Program-made: the position numbers and the translations under genes
Notes under the pieces: generated by a model
Seen by the model: the letters and a program-made list of their open reading frames with translations, nothing else
Told to the model about the DNA's origin: nothing
The model's database searches: none
From: Notospermus geniculatus
Lineage: Eukaryota; Nemertea; Pilidiophora; Heteronemertea; Lineidae
Direction of reading: 5' to 3'
NCBI GenBank assembly: GCA_002633025.1
Contig: NMRB01000298.1
Coordinates: forward strand, 338,615-402,614
Length of the DNA: 64,000 nt
Part shown: positions 1 through 12,348 of the stretch, one piece after another
Position numbering within the stretch: the first letter of the stretch is position 1
Layout: every line of letters starts with the position of its first letter

Positions 1-190
1 TGAATGTTGGACTGTAGATCGAAATCCACAACAAACTTGAACATCATCATGCAAGTGTATGATGCTGTTTTGAACAATGTATGATGATGTTCAAAATTTT
101 AGCTGCATTGTCACAAGACAGAAATCGACACACAAGCTTGGACATCATCATACAAATGTATGATGATGTTTTGAACAAATGTATGATCGT
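1..190. repeat. Two-copy tandem repeat, period about 101
   Basis: The stretch from 20 ('gaaatccacaacaaacttg') recurs at 121 with 'acatcatca-gcaa/caa-tgtatgatg' and 'ttttgaacaa' in the same order. The units contain small inverted words (catcatcat / atgatgatg). Confidence 0.65.
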
Positions 191-1084
191 GTAGACAGGC
201 CTTTAAAGTCGGATGACACCTCCAACGTTTAACTTTTAACTTTAACACATGTGATGTCATATGTGCTCAATGCATTATGAAGGTACAACCAATAGGCCTA
301 GGTAGTCACAGTATTAGCTCATTCACTACAAAGGTGGTCAGCCTATTGACACTAGTGACATCACAACTCATGGCAATAGTCTCCATGGATTGATAAAAAC
401 TCAAAAGTTTACAATGAGCGGAGTCTCCCTTTAAAGAAATTGCTGGTAACTGTATCAGGGGGAAGGTCTTGATAAGAAACAGAATTGAAGAAGAAATGTG
501 CACTTTTGGGCAGTTGCGTGGCCGAGAACATGAATAGGCAAGCAAATTAAACTCATGTAACATAAGTATCTCGTGGGAATCGCCACAAGACGGAGACGCA
601 GGGTTGGGAATAAACGTATTCAAACGCCTTGGGTTACATTAATCTTGGCCCCACAAAAAAGGACGTAACAAAAACATTTATTCAAAAGAATAACTGTTGT
701 ATATTGTTACTTAAATCTCTCTCGATCAAAAAATGCGAGATAAAAACAAACTTGCGCATTCTGCGGAACAGCAGTTCACCTCCGGGTGTCCCCTGGCGCC
801 AGATTACCATTGCGACTGGAGACAAGTAAGGAATTTTTCTGTCACATCAGGTAAAAACAAGTGACGGTCATCTGACACTCGTCCCTTTTTTTAAGAAAAG
901 TAACATGGCAGAGATGTGAAAAAAATCACTCATAAAACTAACTAAGTTGAACTGTAGAATCTTTGCTTGCAAGTGACTCAGAAATGAGGACTTACTTCAA
1001 CTTTTCTGCCATGAAAAACTATGCAGTTTTGCTTGCTGAAAAATAAGATTCTTTTTTGCCTAAATGGAGAGAAAATGATGATGA
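191..1084. other. Non-coding stretch, no gene recognised
   Basis: The ORFs here are short, lack known motifs and are not bounded by convincing splice signals. Confidence 0.5.
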
Positions 1085-1635
1085 TATAAGGCCCCATAAA
1101 ATCAATTAGTTGTTTATCATCCCCTCCCGCACCAAATTTTTGGCCCGCACCAATTTTTAAAAAAAATTTTAAATTGCTTTTAAAGCTGTGCTTTAGATTA
1201 AAAACATCGTTTATCTGTTGACCAGGTGGACTGGCTGCCCAGGAACTGCCGACGAACAGTGAATGATGGACATTGAATTGTGAACGAAAACATTTGTGCC
1301 TAAAGCGGCCCATACACGATCAATATTATTGCACAATATGGGGCCCAAATAGGGGCATGTGCTTCTGACATGACGGGTAGAAGATAGCCTGGCAATAAAA
1401 TTGCCCATTTTGATCCTCATATTGTGCAATAATATTGATCGTGTATGGGCCACTTAAAGTTGCTGATGGACTTCTCAGTGTCTACTAAAAGCTACCCTAG
1501 AAATAGTCTTTTTATGTCCAGTTCATGTGTTTTTTTATTCACGTTAAAAAATAAAAAAATATTGACCCTCCCTCACCTACTTTTTGAGAATCAACAGATG
1601 ATAAACAAGTAATTAATTTTATGGGGCCTAATATA
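1085..1635. mobile_element. Foldback element, TTAGGCC-terminus group, with a nested MITE
   Basis: The left end 'tataaggccccataaaatca' is mirrored by the right end (reverse complement 'tattaggccccataaaatta'). Both arms continue through 'ttgtttatcatc'. The arms are ~45 bp. A second inverted-repeat element (1305-1454) sits inside. It is non-autonomous, since no transposase ORF is present. Confidence 0.8.
1305..1454. mobile_element. Palindromic MITE 'catacacgatcaatattatt', copy 1
   Basis: The ~34 bp terminal arms are near-perfect ('ggcccatacacgatcaatat' left; identical as reverse complement on the right), about 150 bp in all. Related copies lie at 7180-7331 and 9149-9287. Confidence 0.85.
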
Positions 1636-4600
1636 GGATGAGCCCCTTTTCTTCACTATGGTTTGAGTTCATTGCTGTTGACGTACTTGATACTTAAGGG
1701 ATTATCTCATCAGAGGTAGAGGTTTTCATCTCTTCAATTCCCGACCTTCAAAGTCAGCAATGGTGTCATTAAATCAGATTTTTAACCCAATGGAAAATTG
1801 GAATTAGAAATCGCCATTATGTTATTGTCCATGCGAAGCTTATGCGCCATTCTTCACCATTTCTTATATTTTAAATCCTGGATCGTTATTTTTAGCAGAT
1901 TTGATTTGCTATTGTTCGGCAGTATCTGGGATAAAAATGGTGGCTTATTTCCTGTCCGTTGGCTTGCTTATGGAGACACAACAATGGCTTACGAAAGATT
2001 GTTAAATATTAGAAAAACTAATCCAGATTATTGGTCCAAGATATGACATTTCTTGCGGTGTTTTCTTGTCATTNCTTAATTAACTCCATCGTAATTAGTC
2101 AAAATGAACAATTCTTTCACAGAACGGGAGCCTAAAGGTTGTAGCTAAAACATTTCGTTAACATCAGTTTGTTACTTTTTGTCATGAATATGTTAGGACG
2201 CTTGTTTTCAAAGAGCGTCAATAAAGTCGGCATAGGTAGCCCCCAGCCTTAAACCGGTTTTCTGTCTTTACGACATTTTCAAAAGTGAATACAGAATGAG
2301 ACAAATTACATTATATACATGAAGTTGTTGTCATGTTACCCAGGCAAGTATCATGGATACAGATTCGTTACGTGATACAGACCTGCCAAGTCTCACGCAT
2401 TTCGTGGGAGACTCACACATTTACACCTGTTCTCTCACACTCCCGCGAGCTGTGGAGTGTAATCTCACGCATTTCCCCAAAAGTGAAGTTCTTCCAAAAA
2501 ATTGTTCCCCTATTTCTCAAAAATTGCATTTTCCAACCGCGTTTGCTGACTATCGTCTGCTCAGGCAGCGCTCACGCCATCTGCCGTTTGATACTGTACT
2601 CAGTGTTTTACTGCCAAATCTATCTGACCAATCACCGCCCTTCACTGAAGGACATTATGCGCTGTGTGTTTTGTGCAGAACAATACAGTTACGGGACCAT
2701 GGCCGATTTGAATGTCAGTATTAGTGAAGATGATGAGCGTGTCGCGCCACGTGGTTCAAAGCTGAATCTTAGAAAGTTTATCACATTTCAGTAAACTCGT
2801 CCCCAGTGGGTTTACGTTCCTACAACACCACTGGAAAGGGCTGACAACTTCAGGAATACTGCGCATGCACGATATACTAATTTTGAGGTGAATCACACCG
2901 AGGCTGGCACCCGCGGCATGATGTTCCCAACTAAACTCATTTGAAATTTCTCTAATACTCAAACAACTTTGTGTTTTGGGCTATTATATGGCATTTTAGG
3001 CATATATGATATTTTTCAGTCATCGAAGAACGAAATATTGTGGGAAACAAACATTTTGGCACACTGCCAGCGGTTGACCAGAAACTTTGGTCAAGTCGTA
3101 ACCCTTGCCAGAGATATCCTTGGATGAGGTAGATCTGGGTACGAGATTGACGTTTCAGATGCTCAAGCAAGGCAACCCCAAAATGGCCCATTCTCAAGCA
3201 AAATCTTGCCCAAGCTCCAGCAAAGTATCAGATAACCCTTGGCTGCTTGGCAGGTCTGGTAGTGCCGCCTATCAGAAAGCGTCGCCTGTCCTCAAAGTCG
3301 TCTTTGAATGTCAACGTTTCATACCAACCTGTGCAAATGTTATGCGATGGTAAACAAATTTCAATGTATGTGACAGAGCTACTTCAGTGACGACTTCACC
3401 TCAGACGACAGAGGAGAGAGGCATTTTACAGCAGCAGGTTAAAGAACTGCTTCTTTTCAACCTTAATGGAACATGCATTAGAACTGTCATTGTGGTCTTG
3501 TCTTTGTAACTTTCACTTTTTTCATCATTTTCTCTATTGTGATGCAGTTTGTCTCTTTCACCTGTACTGAACAACAACGACAATGCTAACATCTTATGAT
3601 TCACCATCAGTTGAGAATATTACACAATAGTTAGTCATATCTTTTGTACAAAGGTATTGGGAGCAGAACGCATATTATCAATGTTTTTATGTCTAGAGTG
3701 ACTCACTGCTTGTTTATTAGGGTATTCCAAAAGGCGGACAATTTTTATCCAATCTTCTTAAGTTTTATTAGCATGGTAACCACATCACGTTTTCGCTATT
3801 CTCCGTAGGTTTTACCTCCACTTGTAAAGTGATCACTTGGTATTTTCTCGTCTCCGCATTATGTAAGGATACTGTTGTTTTCTTAACTGGCCCCACGGGT
3901 ACGAGTACATCTACTGTTCCAGCTTCACGTTTTTTCCATCTCTTTCTCTCTGCCGTATGATGTCAAAAGGCTTTCCTATGAAGTCAAATGCATTTATGAA
4001 AATAGTTCGGTAGTATGACTAATAAATATGGCACATTTTCAGGTCATTCTAAGGATAGTCATTTTAATTGCCAATATTCCTCAATTAGACCTCTCATTTC
4101 TTGACACATAACAGGACACCATTTAATGAGAAAGTTGCGCGGCCTTCTGGTCCTCGACTGGTACCCGGTCCTAACAATTTTACATCGGACTTTTGCACAT
4201 GTTAGGACCGGTCGTGCCTATTGCGTTCGTAAATCTGATTGGCCGGTGCTGACGCTGGTGAAAAGTGTAGGAACTATTATGTTGATACCTTTCTATTTTT
4301 AACACCTTCATGATTGGTGGATTTCCTGGGTCAAATGGAGGTCACCTTCTATCTGATTCCGATACGTCAGCCGCTTTGAGAATTGAATAAATTTACATAA
4401 TTTACATCAAATTTCCAAGTGACGTCACTGGCATAATTCCTCCAAAAATGGCGGCCAATACCGGTCCCACCAAACAAGCCACGACTGCAGCGCCCAGGTT
4501 GGTAGGATTAGGTACTAGGCTATTCTGGGCCTTCTTATCACACATGGTGAGCTTATATCATCCTGCACTGTCGTCCGTCATCAGCGGCAACTGACTTCAA

Positions 4601-4753
4601 CATGGGCACATTTCTACATCATGGGAACTAGTGACTCCTAACTTCATACACATGTACCCCAAGGTCATCACTCTCCAGAAACCACTCTGCAGAAACCTGC
4701 TTCTCCCTTTTGCCACCAGGGGGCTTAAGCTAAACCATTGAAAGATGTAGTTT
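1636..4753. other. Non-coding stretch with a small hairpin
   Basis: No gene is recognised. The longest ORF (2333-2794, 153 codons) has no motif and a second frame overlaps it openly. At 4166-4211 a 12 bp arm 'ccggtcctaaca' is repeated inverted as 'tgttaggaccgg'. A single N is at 2074. Confidence 0.5.
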
Positions 4754-4969
4754 TGTTCCCGAACTCACCGCTAGGCGCAGAAGAGTTTGGTAGAGGCCTC
4801 GTTTGACCTCTTCAGTTTATTTTCAACAACACGGCCGGGGAATCCCTCGTATCGCACGTGGGCAGAAAATGTCCCTGTGACGTCAGACACACAGATTTTG
4901 GTGCGTGAGGGTCAAGGTCAAACGATGCGCTACCAAACTCTTCTGCGGCTAGCGGTGAGTTTGGGAACC
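4754..4969. mobile_element. Palindromic MITE, 'gttcccgaactcaccgctag' family
   Basis: The left arm 'gttcccgaactcaccgctag' plus 'cgcagaagagtttggtag' is mirrored on the right, with arms ~55 bp in a 216 bp element. The end sequence resembles that of the element at 47828-48375 ('gttcccgatctcaccactag'). Confidence 0.82.
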
Positions 4970-5548
4970 AAACTAATTCAAAGTGTAAGGCTGCCTTCGT
5001 TGTCTTGTCTGCATGTGTAGGCATGAAGTGGTGAAGTTGAACATTTCAAGGTCATAATATTTATTCAAATCAACTTGACTAATTCCTAGACCCTTGGGCT
5101 ATAACACCCCAAAACATACCTGGTATAAAAGGCTTATTATTTCAACAAAAATAGTTCTGCTCGCGGCCATAAAAAAGTCTACCCAATGAATTAAAAATGT
5201 AATGATTTTTTCTGTATTATTGCAAAAGTTTTCCGACCATACCCCCCAGCTAACCAAAAGAAGATTAGTTTTTGAACCCTTCGCTTGAGGGAGTTTTGAA
5301 AAATAACTTCCTGGCCCCATAGGAATAGACAAATATCTTTTCTTTGTGAAATGTAATTGAATTTCCACTTGCGCCGATTTTTGTCAACTTGAGCTCGCTC
5401 AGAAGTTGAGAATTGTGACAATTGTTCCATTTATCATGTGCGAGGATGTTTTCTCACACATTTCTAATTCACTGAATTCTCTCCAGGATGTCATGAAATG
5501 AACAGAGATGAGGTTTTCAGTCATTTCTGTTTTGTATGAATTGACGAG
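4970..5548. other. Non-coding stretch, nothing recognised
   Basis: Short overlapping ORFs only; no motif and no repeat structure seen. Confidence 0.45.
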
Positions 5549-6003
5549 ACCCCTAGCTAGAATTTAAGAAGGGCAGGGCACTTTTTGAAAGAGGGCACTT
5601 TTAAGATTGAAAAGGACACTCACACCAAAGCAGAAGTTTGAAAGAGGGCACATTTTGAGTACGGTGTCGACCTACGACATGTCCTAACAGAAATTCAATC
5701 AATACTACACTTGTATAAAATGCCGTGTCAGCCTTGGTTCAAATGTATTAGATCAACCAATCTACAATGTTTGTCCTATCAAAATGCACCAAAATCATAG
5801 ATTGCATAATATTTTTAGGCCTACTTCAAAAAATGGGCAGGGTGCATTTGGCATATTTCAAAATGAGGGCTGTGTAAAATTGACTTATTCCAAAATGAGG
5901 GCAGGGCGAATTTGACTTAGTTCAAAATGAGGGCAGGGAGCATTTTGTGACTTTATAAAGAGGGCGGGGTGCTGTGCCCCTCTAAAAAGGCCTAGCTAGG
6001 GGT
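5549..6003. mobile_element. TIR element with internal GGGCA-type repeats
   Basis: The terminal 'acccctagctag' is repeated inverted as 'ctagctaggggt'. Inside are many degenerate copies of 'aaaatgagggcaggg..' and 'ttgaaagagggcac', roughly 30-36 bp apart. Length is 455 bp. Confidence 0.68.
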
Positions 6004-6969
6004 GTGTATTGATGTGTGAAGAAAACAACTTGAGTCAGCTTAGATATGACAACTGCTCCTCTGGAAGTCATGGGGAGGGGGGGGGGNGGGGGGGGGGGGT
6101 AGCATATTACATGTACCCCGTATGCAGGAAGGGGCCAGCCCTTATGAATTTGCAAAGTTCACGACTCACGACACAAGAAATCTTCCTCAGAATGAATTGA
6201 TGATTTGTTTTATGACTGAGGAAGGGTCCTAAACCTACAGTAATGTCCTTCCCCACCAACACCATATAGGCCAACAGGGTCCCATCTGTCCCAATGCACA
6301 AATTTCCAGACAATGCATCAAAATAAATAAAAAATCATCATCAACATTCCAGTAATGAATATGAAACAGAAATCGGGTTTCTAAGGTGACAGACATTGCT
6401 TCCTACCAGATTCGAACCAACATTCCAGTAACGATATCATCAACTTTTCGATATTTAAAAAAAATCGCCTCTCCTGAGCAGAAGAGGGCGATCAGGTTAC
6501 CAGAATCACAAACACTTTTTAATGTTGACAACTCTTCTTATCACGCATGGAGTACTTCTTAAAAACTTTTTTGCAAAAAAACATTACCAAAGGCATATTA
6601 TTTTTAATGTCGTTTAGTATACCCAGAGATTGCATGTCCTATAATCTGCCAAGGACATATAGCCTTTCTTCTTTGTGGGATAATTTTACAACAAATACCA
6701 CATTTTTTATCGGCCCTACATGTTAGAGAATTGCATGTCACTGATGTGAAGCAAGTTATATCATATTTCTTTGCCCTGTTCGAGGAAAATATCAGTTTTC
6801 TTGTTGCATGTGGGAACAAAAGCATCGTTTTACCACGACAACAAATATTAAACCTTGTTCTAATTTTTTTTTGGATTATTTTTTATCGTGACCGTTAATT
6901 TCTGGTCATGAGTACATTTGTGACCCGATCCAGCAAAAGTAGGCGCAAGTTGCAAATGAGGAAAGGGTT
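6004..6969. other. Non-coding stretch with a G homopolymer containing a single N
   Basis: A run of about 26 G (6073-6099) is interrupted by N at 6087, so it is a poorly sequenced homopolymer. Nothing else is recognised. Confidence 0.5.
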
Positions 6970-7179
6970 AATGGCCTTACAACACAATAGCTGAAATGTA
7001 CATCTCAGCGGGTTGACAATAGTACATGTACATGTAGTGGACAGCAGTGATAATAGTTGAGTGAACTGATGACTGGTGATGATCACCTGCGACTTGTGCC
7101 TACTTTTGGTAGATTGGGTCACATTTGTGACCGGTGCCAGCATAATGATCAGTCGGAATACGCTTGAAAGAAGACTCAA

Positions 7180-7331
7180 GCCGGCCATACACGATCAATA
7201 TTATTGTGCAATATGGGGCCCAAAATAGGGGCATGTGCTTCTGGCATGACAGGTGGAAGAAAGATTGGCAATAATATTGCCCATTTTGGTCCTCATATTG
7301 TGCAATAATATTGAACGTGCATGGGCGGCTT
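7180..7331. mobile_element. Palindromic MITE 'catacacgatcaatattatt', copy 2
   Basis: The arms 'ggccatacacgatcaatatt' and its inverse ('aatattgaacgtgcatgggc') flank a short core. Same family as 1305-1454. Confidence 0.83.
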
Positions 7332-7378
7332 TTGAATTTGTCAAGATCAAATCGGTATAGGCCTTCCCTATCATTGAG

Positions 7379-7636
7379 CAATAGGGCCGTTTAGACGACA
7401 AGCCAAAAAACCACATTCAGATTCGACTCGATTGGATCCGATCGACCTGCATTGGGTCTCATTTGCGTTTAGACGAGATTTGAATGTGGTCGTATGTGGT
7501 CCAATGTGGATTCGGGACCATTTTAAATCCACACTGGACCGCATTGGGTAGCGTTTACACGCAAGAGTTTTGAACCACAATCGGATTCGATCGGATCGCA
7601 TGTGGATTTTTGCCTGTCGTCTAAACGGCCCCATTG
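7379..7636. mobile_element. Foldback element 'gggccgtttagacgac', copy 1
   Basis: Terminal arms 'caatagggccgtttagacga' and 'tcgtctaaacggcccc'. The interior is built of repeated inverted words (ccacattc, gatccgatcg, gtccaatgtgg). About 258 bp, no coding capacity. Confidence 0.82.
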
Positions 7637-8150
7637 ACTCTGATTCCAGTCTGGCATGTCCAGATGATCTTTAACCTATGAGAGCATTCTGAGCTCAATA
7701 ATGCAACTTGATGCGAGGAGCTGAATTAAGCCAGCCACCAATGGCAGGAGCAGGTTCATTTTAACAGATAAATGGCAAAAAACTACCATTGAAAAACATG
7801 CGTTTCCATGGCAACATGCAACCATTTACATGTTAAACCTAACTAATGCTACACCTCCTGAAATTTCAGGTGGTTGCGAATGGGTAAAATTGATCCTATT
7901 TTGTGCATTCCCGAAGTAACCCCACACTGAATCATAAGCTCTGGGGGAAAAAATAAGAATCAGAAAAATGTAGAAATGCAAAAAGATTCACAGGAGTTAT
8001 CTGACAATTGTATTTCTGTTGGGGTTCGTCGTGTTGGAAAAATTGTTGATTTTGCAAGCCAAGTGTAGTTTCTGAGGAATCTCTCTCTAGAAGGTACGAC
8101 CGCAGTAGGCTATAAAGTGGTTCAGTCCGCCAAGATGGTTCATTGCCCCT

Positions 8151-8657
8151 TAAGCCTAGCATACATTGGCCTTGGAGACTGGAAGCAACTACCGGCAATG
8201 GCGTTTCCGGCAACGGTTGGCGACTACCTGGAACCAGCAGCAACTGATCAGATGCTCAAACAGGCCGTTGTACGCGCACCGGCAACGCTATTGCTGACCG
8301 TTGCCGCTAGTTCCAGCCAGTTGCTCATTTTCTACTCGTTGCCGACGATTGCTTCTCGTCGTCTTCAGTCGCTTCCGATGTACGCGCGCTGGCAATGAAT
8401 TTCCTCATTTGTGTAGCACACCTGGTCACGTGAATGTTTATCACATGACTCCTGAGTGATCCAATCGGAAGACATTGACAATATTTCTGTGTCCGTGTCC
8501 ATTGCCTGTCCGATGTGCGCACTCCAGATTGAAGACTAGATTGTGCTACTTGTTGCCGCAATGACCAGTCGTAACCGATGTGCGCGGAACGCTTACATCG
8601 ATAGCGACTGTTGCGTTCAGTTGCTTCCAGTCGCAAGGCCGATGTACGCTTAGCTTT
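8151..8657. mobile_element. Foldback element 'taagcctagcatacattggc', copy 1
   Basis: The left arm 'taagcctagcatacattggc' followed by 'ctggaagcaact' matches the inverse of 'agttgcttccagtcgcaagg' and the bases that follow it to 8657. The ORFs on both strands come from its symmetry and are not genes. Confidence 0.82.
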
Positions 8658-9148
8658 AGAGTAGTCAAATCAACCGTCAGGTGCTGACGTTTAGGCCATC
8701 CTTAAAAATGTTTTATTTGCTGTAACCCTACCTACCCGAAAATCATGCCTACTGAGTTATTGATTCACCCGTAGACAATAGGNTCCCCCTCCCCAAAAGC
8801 GTACAAGGAAAATGTTGATATTTTATTGGTCTATTTTTAGATCAACATTTTGAAAATTTTGAAAAGTGTACACTGAGTGTCAACCTCCTCCCCCCTAGCG
8901 TAATGTTTGTACACTTGTGAAAATGTGAGTGTTGATAATTGTGAACGGCCCCGTAACGGCTTACAACACAATAGCTGAAATGTACGTCTCGGCGGGTTGA
9001 CAATAGTAGTGGACAGCAGTGATAATAGCTGAGTAAACTGATGACTGGTGATGATCACCTGCGACTTGCGCCTACTTTTGTTAGATCGGGTCACATTTGT
9101 GACCGGTGCCAGCATAATGAGTCGGAATACGCCCGAAAGAAGACTCAA

Positions 9149-9287
9149 GCCGGCCATACACGATCAATATTATTGTGCAATATGGGGCCCAAAATAGGGG
9201 CATGATGGGTGGAAGAAAGATTGGCAATAATGTCACCCATTTTGGTCCTCATATTGTGCAATAATATTGAACGTGTATGGGCGGCTT
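9149..9287. mobile_element. Palindromic MITE 'catacacgatcaatattatt', copy 3
   Basis: Same arms as at 7180, with a ~14 bp internal deletion relative to that copy. Confidence 0.82.
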
Positions 9288-9334
9288 TTGAATTTGTCAA
9301 GATCAAATCGGTACAGGCCTTCCCTATCATTGAG

Positions 9335-9592
9335 CAATAGGGCCGTTTAGACGACAAGCCAAAAAAACACATTCAGATGTGATCTGATTGGATCCGATCG
9401 ACCCGCATTGGGTCTCATTTGCGTTTAGACGAGATTTGAATGTGGTCGTATGTGGTCCAATGTGGATTCAGGGCCATTTTAAATCCACATTGGACCGCAT
9501 TGGGTGGCGTTTACACGCAGGAGTTTTGAACCACAATCGGATTCGATCGGATCGCATGTGGATTTTTGCCTGTCGTCTAAACGGCCCTATTG
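9335..9592. mobile_element. Foldback element 'gggccgtttagacgac', copy 2
   Basis: The 21 bp ends are perfectly complementary ('caatagggccgtttagacga' / 'tcgtctaaacggccctattg'). Paralogous with 7379-7636. Confidence 0.82.
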
Positions 9593-10106
9593 ACTCTGAT
9601 TCCAGTCTGGCATGTCCAGATGATCTTTAACCTATGAGAGCATTCTGAGCTCAATAATGCAACTTGATGCGGGGAGCTGAATTAAGCCAGCCACCAATGG
9701 CAGGAGCAGGTTCATTTTAACAGATAAATGGCAAAAAACTACCATTGAAAAACATGCGTTTCCATGGCAACATGCAACCATTTACATGTTAAACCTAACT
9801 AATGCTACACCTCCTGAAATTTCAGGTGGTTGCGAATGGGTAAAATTGATCCTATTTTGTGCATTCCCGAAGTAACCCCACACTGAATCATAAGCTCTGG
9901 GGAAAAAAATAAGAATCAGAAAAATGTAGAAATGCAAAAAGATTCACAGGAGTTATCTGACAATTGTATTTCTGTTGGGGTTCGTCGTGTTGGAAAAATT
10001 GTTGATTTTGCAAGCCAAGTGTAGTTTCTGAGGAATCTCTCTCTAGAAGGTACGACCGCAGTAGGCTATAAAGTGGTTCAGTCCGCCAAGATGGTTCATT
10101 GCCCCT

Positions 10107-10612
10107 TAAGCCTAGCATACATTGGCCTTGGAGACTGGAAGCAACTACCGGCAATGGCGTTTCCGGCAACGGTTGGCGACTACCTGGAACCAACAGCAAC
10201 TGATCAGATGCTCAAACAGGCCGATGTACGCACACCGGCAACGCTATTGCCGACCGTTGCCGCTAGTTCCAGCCAGTTGCTCATGTTGTACTCATTGCCG
10301 ATGATTGCTTCTAGTCGTCTTCAGTCGCTGCCGATGTACGCACGCTGACAATGAATTTCCTCGTTTGTGTAGCAGCTGGTCACGTGAATGTTTATCACAT
10401 GACTCCCGAGTGATCCGATCGGAAGACATAGACAATATTTCCGTGTCCGTGTCCATTGCCTGTCCGATGTGCGCACCCCAGATTGAAGACTGGATTGTGC
10501 TACTTGTTGCCGCAATGACATATCATAACCGATGTGTGCGGAACGCGTACATCGATAGTGACTGTTGCGTTCAGTTGCTTCCAGTCGCAAGGCCGATGTA
10601 CGCTTAGCTTTA
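10107..10612. mobile_element. Foldback element 'taagcctagcatacattggc', copy 2
   Basis: Same terminal arms as 8151-8657, with several substitutions in the interior (e.g. ccgatgtacgcacacc). Confidence 0.82.
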
Positions 10613-11330
10613 GAGTAGTCAAATCAACGTCAGGTGCTGACGTGTAGGCCATCCTTAAATATGTTTTATTTGTTGTAACCCTACCTACTACCTGGCAAAA
10701 TCATGCCTTTACTGAGTTATAGGCCTATTATTGGTATTTTACCGGTAGACATTCTTAGATTTTGACCAGGAAAACCACAATGAAGGAAGTAAATCTGTTT
10801 TCCTACCTACCAAGAATTGGAAAACCCTGGGTAGGGCAACAGCCAATAAACATCTTAGGGATGGCCTCAAGACATTTGTCAATAAAGTTACTCCGCTATA
10901 AAGGAGTAGCTTCATGTACCACAACAACTTTTTGAAAGAAAAACGAATATCGTCAATCCAAAAGATTGAAAAAATCTCGTCGAATATGAACAGGTTGGTT
11001 CTACTTGTTGGTTTTGGTGACCAATCATCACATAAGCCACAAAAACTCCCAACATTCGATAATGAAATAATCAAGAAATAATTTCGCTTCATTCGCCGAA
11101 GGGAATTGCGAGATTTCACGGGATTTGAAAACTTGGATTTCCTATCAATGGATTTCAGTCCTATTCAGTGAGCACAAAAGCATTGCATAGCACAAGATAC
11201 CAGGAGACTTCCTGCGGTTTGGTTTGATGCTGATTAAAATTTGATGCCGTAAACCCGATAAAAAAACATCTTCAATAGGAATTATTCTAGTTCTTACACA
11301 GAGGGAGCTACTGCCTTCAACATTTTTCAT

Positions 11331-11883
11331 TCACCATATGCTCTCTTCTAGGCTTGTCTACAACATCAACATTTTCAAAACATTTCTGCAACAAAACATT
11401 TTGAAAACTGTTTTAGAAATGTGCAGCTTGTTTTGGGGTTTGTCTACACTCCGCAACTACATGCCTGTCCACACCATCAACATTTTCAAAAATTTCTAAA
11501 AACAGTTCAAAACATGTTAACCAGTCCATTCGATTCCTAGGGTATGAAAACCTAAGGGTACTTATTTCCATTGTTCTAGGTGTTTAAGGAGCCGAGTTAT
11601 GCCATCAGATAAAAGCGTGACGGGCAAAATATCAAGTCTGATATGTTGATTACATGATGGAGGCCTCTGAGATTGAAAATGATTAGCTCATTGGATTGCC
11701 CAGGTTGACAAACCTAGGGGTAGGATTTGTTTCCAGAGCTGTAGCTGTTCAAGGAGATGAGATATGAAAGTGTGACAGACGGACACACAGATATGCAGAC
11801 ACCATGACTAAAAACAATATGGTTCTCGATCTGATTGATCGGTAACCATAATTAATAAGGGCTCCTTTTCTCCTCTTTTCCAG
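11331..11883. other. Intronic or upstream DNA before the zinc-finger exon
   Basis: 11520-11590 is repeated at 16340-16412 ('cagtccattcgattcc-agg'). 11350-11515 contains repeated 'caacattttcaaaa' words. No exon encoding the missing cysteines of finger 1 is seen. Confidence 0.5.
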
Positions 11884-12106
11884 AAATTCACAAGCAAATC
11901 TGAGGTGTACCACCACGGTAAAGAAGCCCATGGTCTGGAGGACAAAGCTCACCCCTGCCCTCACTGCTACAAGTCATTCAGCAGTCCATCACAACTTCAC
12001 CAACACTCTCTCGTTCACACGGGAGAGAGGAAGTATCACTGCAAGTACTGCAGTAAGGCCTTCAAGCAGTTATCCCACCTGCAGCAGCACACACGAATTC
12101 ATACAG
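11884..12106 (+). CDS. C2H2 zinc-finger transcription factor, internal exon (fingers 1 partial, 2 and 3)
   Basis: This exon encodes 74 residues plus one base of a split codon. It opens inside a finger (KFTSKSEVYHHGKEAH: the helix half and zinc histidines, with the cysteine pair presumably in an upstream exon not seen here). Two complete C-x2-C-x12-H-x3-H fingers follow, CPHCYKSF...HSLVH and CKYCSKAFKQLSHLQQHTRIH, joined by an HTGERKYH linker. The acceptor is a pyrimidine run ending in cag at 11881-11883. The donor is gtatgt at 12107, leaving phase 1. The QLSHLQQH helix followed in the next exon by QLSNLQHH is the signature known in rotund/squeeze/LIN-29/ZNF362/ZNF384 proteins, which are nuclear DNA-binding regulators. 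The family call is from motif recognition, and a dati-like C2H2 protein is an alternative. The 5' exons are not found in the window. Confidence 0.88.
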
Positions 12107-12348
12107 GTATGTTTAGAATTCAATGTGGAGTTCATCAAGCTATAGAGGCCTTGCAATGACGTCATCCTGGCGGCCATGCTGGAGGGCACGGGGCGCAAAG
12201 GTATGAGCCGATCGTGACGTGACTTGCGCCACGCCATTTGACGTAACGTCATTGGGACACGCACGGCTCATTTCGCTGTGACTCTGACGCATTTGCCCCC
12301 CAACATGGCAGCTTGTGACGTCATTTGCAAGGCCTCAATAGACTTTAG

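Larger units (their letters stand above)
6970..8781. repeat. Segmental repeat copy A (three foldback elements in series)
   Basis: Colinear with 8957-10735. It holds the MITE at 7180, the 'cgtttagacgac' element at 7379 and the 'ttaagcctagcatacattgg' element at 8151. Copy A ends at the single N at 8782, where a contig join is likely. Confidence 0.85.
8957..11330. repeat. Segmental repeat copy B
   Basis: 8957-10735 matches copy A and 10745-11330 matches 15295-15860 of copy C. A few percent of substitutions and small indels are visible. Confidence 0.85.

Noticed and set aside
2333-2794. A 153-codon open frame
   Set aside because: A second frame overlaps it for over 120 codons; it has no motif, no splice signals at sensible places and low-complexity 'HF-SHT' type composition.
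6073-6099. Long G run as a G-quadruplex regulatory site
   Set aside because: The run contains an N and is likely a sequencing-limited homopolymer; there is no gene nearby to regulate.
8117-8636. Paired ORFs on both strands in the 8.1, 10.1 and 14.5 kb repeats
   Set aside because: They lie within a foldback transposon and mirror each other because the DNA is nearly symmetric.
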